Positions 63,082-64,000 of a stretch of DNA of 64,000 bases are shown piece by piece. Where the stretch lies: the NCBI GenBank assembly GCA_964645915.1, contig CAZYDH010000001.1, positions 124,001 through 188,000 on the forward strand, in the 5' to 3' direction. A program made the translations under genes and the position numbers. The stretch's first letter is position 1. Each line of letters begins with the position of its first letter. The DNA comes from JACNKV01 sp964645915. GTDB taxonomy: Bacteria > Fidelibacterota > Marinisomatia > Marinisomatales > JACNKV01. Below the pieces are notes generated by a model. That model made no database searches. It was not told the DNA's origin and was given only the letters and a program-made list of their open reading frames with translations.

Positions 63082-64000
63082 TTATTTACTTCTTTTCCAG
63101 AGGATACCTATGAGGATCATTAAGAGAACAAAAGAAAGTAGAATGAGTTTTTGAAGCTTCGTTTTAGAGTAGATAACAGATTCTGCTTCCAGTATAAGAT
63201 CATCGTTTAAAAACTTTTCGAGATCAAAAGTCCAACAAAGAGTATCATTCATAACCGTATCAGCATTAGTAGAAACTAAACTACCGGGCATGATCAATAT
63301 ATACCCAAATGAGTCATCTTGTAAATCCAAAGTAGTGCTCAACTCATTTTCATAAGGCTCCATACACTGTGCCATTTCCTGAGTAAAATCAGTAGGTAAT
63401 TGTGATAAAAATGGAGAGAAAAAACGTTGAATAAGTTTTTCTCGATTATCTTTTAGCTCATTGTAAAGTTCTTCTTCTTGAACATGAATTAAATATTGAT
63501 GAAGATGGTTTTTCATTCTTTCAACAAAAAGCGGTTCCAACTCTAATTTTTGTTTTAGCTGCAGTTCATTAATTGCTTTAGAACAGATATATTCAAAGGA
63601 TTCCGGTAACCATCGGATGGAGTCAAGATTTGTATTTGTCCTCAATGCATTGGCTAAAATGGGATATTTTGTGAAAGCTTTTCGTCCGGAGAACATATGA
63701 TTGAATAAATATCGAGAAGAAATCCAACCATCTTCTTTTTGGACATCAATTTGATGGTGAAGAGGGGCTATTGCAAGAGAATCCTTTGTGAATTGAGATT
63801 GCCCGGATAAATATCCATCTGTGGTCATTGTCCAAATGGTATCTTCTTCTTCAACATTCATCTTTATTATGCGCACCCATCCTGACCCAGGAACCGGATG
63901 GGTAAAATCCTTATTGAATACATCCGTAGAATCACCGGAGGATTTAAATCGCATTTGATAATATCCATCGGGATTTACTCGAACAGTGATTGTGTTTTCA
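63082..64000 (-). CDS. Tail-anchored envelope protein of unknown function, 5' partial
   Basis: The frame stays open from 63082 to the window edge and upstream codons read ENTITVRVNPDGYYQ, so the ATG at 63954 is internal and the gene continues beyond 64000. About 305 residues are visible. They begin with a beta-rich region and a helical central part (WLPESFEYICSKAINELQLKQ and following), and end with a single C-terminal membrane helix, LILLSFVLLMILIGILWKR. No enzyme motif or family is recognised. It is separated from the desulfurase-like gene by about 115 nt. Confidence 0.65.
   Translation of the reverse strand, partial: ENTITVRVNPDGYYQMRFKSSGDSTDVFNKDFTHPVPGSGWVRIIKMNVEEEDTIWTMTTDGYLSGQSQFTKDSLAIAPLHHQIDVQKEDGWISSRYLFNHMFSGRKAFTKYPILANALRTNTNLDSIRWLPESFEYICSKAINELQLKQKLELEPLFVERMKNHLHQYLIHVQEEELYNELKDNREKLIQRFFSPFLSQLPTDFTQEMAQCMEPYENELSTTLDLQDDSFGYILIMPGSLVSTNADTVMNDTLCWTFDLEKFLNDDLILEAESVIYSKTKLQKLILLSFVLLMILIGILWKRSK

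Overview
The window is a gene-dense, AT-rich bacterial chromosome segment with mostly housekeeping content and a Gram-negative envelope: many signal peptides, lipoboxes, outer-membrane barrels, a PorV/PorQ-like protein and one protein ending in a type IX secretion (T9SS) sorting tail. A T9SS tail, a eukaryote-type (GSII) glutamine synthetase, rpsF-rpsR-rplI without ssb, and a DUF5916 protein together point to the Fibrobacteres-Chlorobi-Bacteroidetes (FCB) superphylum. A Marinimicrobia (SAR406)-like lineage is my best guess, by inference only. The 100-N gap at 27115-27214 shows this is a draft assembly, probably from a metagenome or single cell.

Layout. 1-5.3 kb (+): cell-wall genes (amidase, murI), folC, rho, then an orphan Cas6-fold-like protein preceded by a 56-bp tandem duplication. 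5.3-17.2 kb (mostly -): pckA and an aminotransferase, a FabI-like reductase (+), then an acyl-CoA dehydrogenase placed between two related four-helix membrane proteins, a TPR lipoprotein, GNAT, MFS and DMT genes, an outer-membrane protein and yqgE. 17.4-27.7 kb (+): uvrA, a sensor kinase with a sigma-54-type response regulator, a likely envelope-stress output set (secreted Gly/Asp-rich protein, barrel, Spy/CpxP-like protein), and a tandem-DUF1566 T9SS cargo gene broken only by an assembly gap.

27.8-40.1 kb (+): ruvB-queA, a structured leader, ispD-ispF-ispE (MEP isoprenoid pathway), tRNA-Gln(UUG), prs, rplY-pth, a membrane pyrophosphatase, rpsF-rpsR-rplI and priA. 40.1-47.7 kb (+): PorV/PorQ-like protein, an Lrp regulator overlapping GSII glutamine synthetase, a MarR regulator with hemolysin III, a thioesterase, YhhN, M42 peptidase and a PDZ protein. 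47.8-59.0 kb (+): a DUF5916 gene interrupted by one in-frame stop, an alpha/beta hydrolase, a Tat-signal TldD with TldE, a membrane spermidine-synthase-like protein, a family I.5-type lipase and mutY. 59.0-64.0 kb (-): ligA, a small secreted protein, a cysteine-desulfurase-like enzyme and a truncated tail-anchored protein.

I saw no transposases, prophage or CRISPR array. The best candidates for something new are the orphan Cas6-like gene, the acyl-CoA dehydrogenase/membrane-protein sandwich, the two-component envelope-stress locus and the hairpin leader before ispD.
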